Below are positions 60,668-64,000 of a stretch of DNA of 64,000 nucleotides, piece after piece. Position numbers and translations under genes: made by a program. The first letter of the stretch is position 1, and each line of letters opens with the position of its first letter. Source of the DNA: Acanthosoma haemorrhoidale (taxonomy: Eukaryota > Arthropoda > Insecta > Hemiptera > Acanthosomatidae); contig OV884011.1 in NCBI GenBank assembly GCA_930367205.1, forward strand, positions 48,063,754 to 48,127,753, given 5' to 3'. The notes beneath the pieces were generated by a model. The model ran no database searches, was not told the origin of the DNA, and saw only the letters and a program-made list of their open reading frames with translations.

Positions 60668-60765
60668 AATTTTTCAAAAAATGTTTAAAGTCTCCAAAAT
60701 ATCTTCTATTAATGATATCACACCAACAGTCAACGTTTCCGAATATTCAGGCATACTCAGGACTG
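60668..60765 (+). repeat. Dispersed repeat, copy 2 (pair at 9070-9185)
   Basis: TTTTTCAAAAAA, TTTAAAGTCTC, CAAAATATCTTCTATTA, CAACAGTCAACGTTT and ATTCAGGCATACTCAGGACT, in the same order as at 9 kb. Confidence 0.6.
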
Positions 60766-62159
60766 TGAATGATTCATGTTCATTCATTGTTATCCATTTC
60801 AAATCTTTTAAATAAGTTTTTCATATACCATAGAAATATTTTGCTCCTAAAAATAAATTGAATAAATTTTAATGAATCATGAATCATTTAAGTTCGTAGA
60901 ATGCAAATTAATACTGTCGACAAAGGACAGACTTCTCGACCGAATAAATTTCATTAAAAATTGTTTATATTAACCAAAAAAAATATGCTTTTGTAAGAGA
61001 CTAAAATAAATTTTGTGACCTGGAAATATGGAAATAAATATCCATGAACTTCTTTTTTTGTTGCCCTAAAACGAAACTGATTTTCTTCATGTTTGATTTG
61101 TTAAATCGTACTTACAACTATTAACGGAAACACTTATATCGTGATCCGAGGTGTTGTAAAATAAATAATTAAAATCTATCTCAGCACAATATGATCAGTT
61201 TTACTGTAACTACCGTAGAAAGAACGCACAATGACAGACTGGCAGGTTGACCGCTTCGTAAATTAAGAGTGCATCCTCTCATTTTGGCCTCTACAATAAC
61301 CTGTAGATCCACGGATCAGCTTAAAATCCAGTTTCATTGATTGTATGTCTTCTTGTAAAAAGGGCATCCCGACAATTTTAGAAAAATATAACAAAACACC
61401 CTAACTCAATATGAATGGGGAGAAGACATCAATAAACCGCCCAGAAAAGTTTGACGGATTGGGAAATCGTCTGAACTCGTACCCCTCTGGCCTAAAACTT
61501 CTTCCGGAATCAAGCAGTGCTGAACAGAAGGAGCAGCTGGACTTGTTCCATTTTCGAAAATGTATATTGGACCTCGAAGATACGAAAACAATCGATATCT
61601 TTATTTCAATAAGAATGCGACTTCTTACATGAAATCATTCTTAAATGGATACCATGGAATCCATGAATAAATTCTTATTAAGGACATATAATAGGAACCA
61701 TTAGAAAAAACAAAACAAAATTAGTTTAAAAGCTAAAAAACTTTAAACAAAAAACAGCTTCTGAGCTGTGAGTTGGGAATGCTCAAAAGTGAAGTGCGCC
61801 CAGGAGCCTACTTATTTTAAGTTAAATTTTTTTTTCAACTCATTCACTTTATTAATAATAATAATACTTATATTATCCTGGAACTACGTTCCTTAAGAAC
61901 GAACATTATTTTTATATAATGTGGTTACTTTGACCGTACCAGTCACCCTTTAAATTATTATACTTACTGTCCAAAGAATTTAGAGCATAGCACAAAATGT
62001 TGTTAAATATGATTTTAACAAGATATTGATCTATTCATTGTACTGCAGCAATTGCATAGATACCAGCATATGCAAGGCGATACTTACCTATTTAAAAGTA
62101 CGGCATCTCCCTGTGCTTGGAAATAAATTTCTCATATTGAATCATGGGTCAATTGATAA
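60766..62159. other. AT-rich spacer, nothing recognised
   Basis: A short stretch near 61410-61630 is open on both strands but matches no family I know. Confidence 0.45.
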
Positions 62160-62420
62160 TTAACTGACGATAGGCCAGGATCAGCTCAAACATAAAGAGA
62201 GATAAAGACGAGTTAACGAGCTGGGAGCACATCAATATCCAGAGAGCAAATATTTAGATTGATCAATGAGGTTCAATTGACTGCGGGCAGGTGACGACGG
62301 CCTTTGTTCGCGGGTTTTCACAGAAACCCCATATCGGCGGGTATTGTATATTGGTTATACACATACGATCCTATTTAACAACCCCCGTACGACCCATCGA
62401 CATAGAAACCCATAAATCAT
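62160..62420. promoter_or_regulatory. Candidate regulatory patch
   Basis: Balanced sequence with TTGATAATTAACTGACG, GCAGGTGACG (E-box-like) and TTGATCAATG. Unverified. Confidence 0.22.
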
Positions 62421-64000
62421 TGGGACGTTTTCTTATGGGTCTTTTAGTACCGATTGAACATTATGGCTTTTGGGAACACATATTTTGGGATTGAACATTA
62501 GGTTTGTTTTTTTTGGTTTGTTTTTGGCTGATCAAGGGTATTTAAGTATGTTTGTTTGTACCATTCTTAGTTGTGCATTTTGAAGGATAAAGGAAGGTCA
62601 AGGCCTCGGCATTTTAATTTCTTTATTCAATGAATATTTTTGATTCTTAACAGAAATTATGAAATATATATATTTTTTTAATTATATACATAGGAAATAA
62701 AGAACATAGATAGCAAATAAATAGATTCTTGAGTTACCGGACACTCTTGGCCTCTAAAAATCGCTTTTTAAACAAGTAAAAAATATTAAAATCTTTAAAA
62801 AAAATCTATTGATATTTACTGGAACGACATTCTTTTGATTTTTAGCTCTTAAAACTGTATTTTTTTGTAATATTATTTGGGTTATTATCTCTAATGTGAC
62901 CTTCAACTTAGCGAAAAAATCAACTTTAGAGCATGATAATTATTTGCTGATTTCATCCTAAATTTAATTATATGTTGAGGGAATAAAAACATTAAAAAAA
63001 ATATCTGTATGAATATATTAAACGGTCTCAAACGATTCTGAAATTGTACTTCATGTTACCCTCGGGTAAAGCGTTTTTTTTTTCTTTTTTGCATTTTAGT
63101 GCTGGGCCCATTAACATTAACGGAAGTACAGAGGCGGTAACATCAAAATTGAAGAACAAACACAAATTGCTCTTGTTAGTAAAATCGAAAATGTGTTGTA
63201 TTCATATATTTGTTTGCAAAACTTTCTTTTTTTTTTTTTGGATTTCATGTATCTGTCACATTTAAAAATTACTTCTCAGATTAATGTAGAATGATTGGCG
63301 AAAACCATGTATTATAAAAGAGGATTGTTGTATGTTTGGTGACCTCTAATGTATTCTTGTCGGTTTTCGGCCAAGCCATCAAAGCAGATATGCATCTCTC
63401 GCCAGTATCTCAAACATCCATTAGATTGACTGATGGAGTTATTCCAGCTCCTTTTAAAGGACCCAAATCGGTTGCATTTTTTTTGTCATTTACAAAATTA
63501 TTTTGGCTCTATTCCGATTCTTTAATGGACAACATACTTAGCTTCTACATTAGTTTAATATTTGGCTTTAATTTTATAATAATTATTATTTATAGGACAT
63601 TATAAGTTGTAGTGGGTAAGCAGCCATTTAATATCATCGTTAATATACATTAATTTCACTTATCCCCTGCCCTAGATAAAATAATCTACTACTTATTTAA
63701 ATTAATTATTTTTGATAACAAGTGATCATTCCAAAATATATATTCCAAATAATATGTTTAGCAAGCAATACATTTTCTAAGTATAATCTGTTAGTTAGCA
63801 TTCAACTGCTATTAATTCTGGTAATAGATAATATTCTTTGAGGTATAGAATTTTTTTTTAATCTTTGATCAGAAACCCTTTTGTTTCACCTTGATACAGC
63901 TAGAGGTCCCATATGATATTGGAAATAATTGAAAATTATAATCACCTCTAGAGAATATGAAGTTTCTATTTTATTTTAAATTATAATTGTATAACTAAAG
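62421..64000. other. AT-rich spacer to window end
   Basis: Low-complexity T/A runs and chance frames; no Bar N-terminal exon recognisable. Confidence 0.5.

Larger units (their letters stand above)
42140..64000 (-). other. BarH: 5' intron or upstream region of BarH, open at window end
   Basis: The homeodomain exon requires a preceding exon, yet no minus-strand frame between 42140 and 64000 resembles a Bar N-terminus (FIL motifs, Ser/Gly/Glu-rich leader). The segment is therefore at least 21.8 kb of intron, unless a very short exon is hidden in it. It contains only repeats and candidate regulatory patches, listed separately. Confidence 0.6.

Overview
This is an AT-rich animal genomic window, almost certainly from an insect. 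It contains a Bar-class homeobox gene whose two visible exons translate as an insect BarH/B-H protein. It also carries jockey-type non-LTR retrotransposons and small TA-flanked elements, with very low gene density. A hemipteroid insect is my best guess from the style of the repeats, but I cannot prove the order or species.

The only confident host gene lies on the minus strand. The homeodomain exon (42139-41929) and the last coding exon (29364-28998) are separated by a 12,564-bp GT-AG intron. The intron interrupts the codon for homeodomain residue 53. The homeodomain exon has an upstream 3' splice site and no in-frame start. The N-terminal exon or exons, the start codon and the promoter are not recognisable up to 64000, so the 5' intron is at least about 21.8 kb. 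The long, gene-poor flanks hold several patches of more balanced base composition with homeodomain-, E-box- or GATA-like words. This fits a regulatory landscape around a developmental transcription factor, but the role of those patches is inference.

Region by region: 1-2290 is a minus-strand jockey-like element with gag, endonuclease and reverse transcriptase remnants. 2.3-19.7 kb is mostly non-coding with a jockey copy that looks 5'-inverted (8.17-9.02 kb), a second jockey-type 3' end (13.0-13.36 kb), a 78-bp mariner-like miniature element (15.0 kb) and SINE-like pieces. 19.7-22 kb holds a foldback element with a 28-bp tandem array in one arm, an unidentified coding-like segment and an RTE-like reverse transcriptase relic. 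26-29 kb is the 3' side of BarH. 29.4-41.9 kb is the BarH intron with four separate insertions or relics. 42.4-64 kb is upstream non-coding DNA with a Harbinger-like fragment (47.2-47.7 kb), a 1.3-kb element with about 90-bp terminal inverted repeats (54.9-56.2 kb), and dispersed or duplicated repeats.

The most unusual locus is 31.24-33.76 kb. A decayed reading frame of unknown family was interrupted by a 5'-truncated jockey copy with a clear 11-bp target-site duplication. A second, nearly identical jockey copy lies nearby in the opposite orientation. No RNA gene, CRISPR array or prokaryote-type feature was found.
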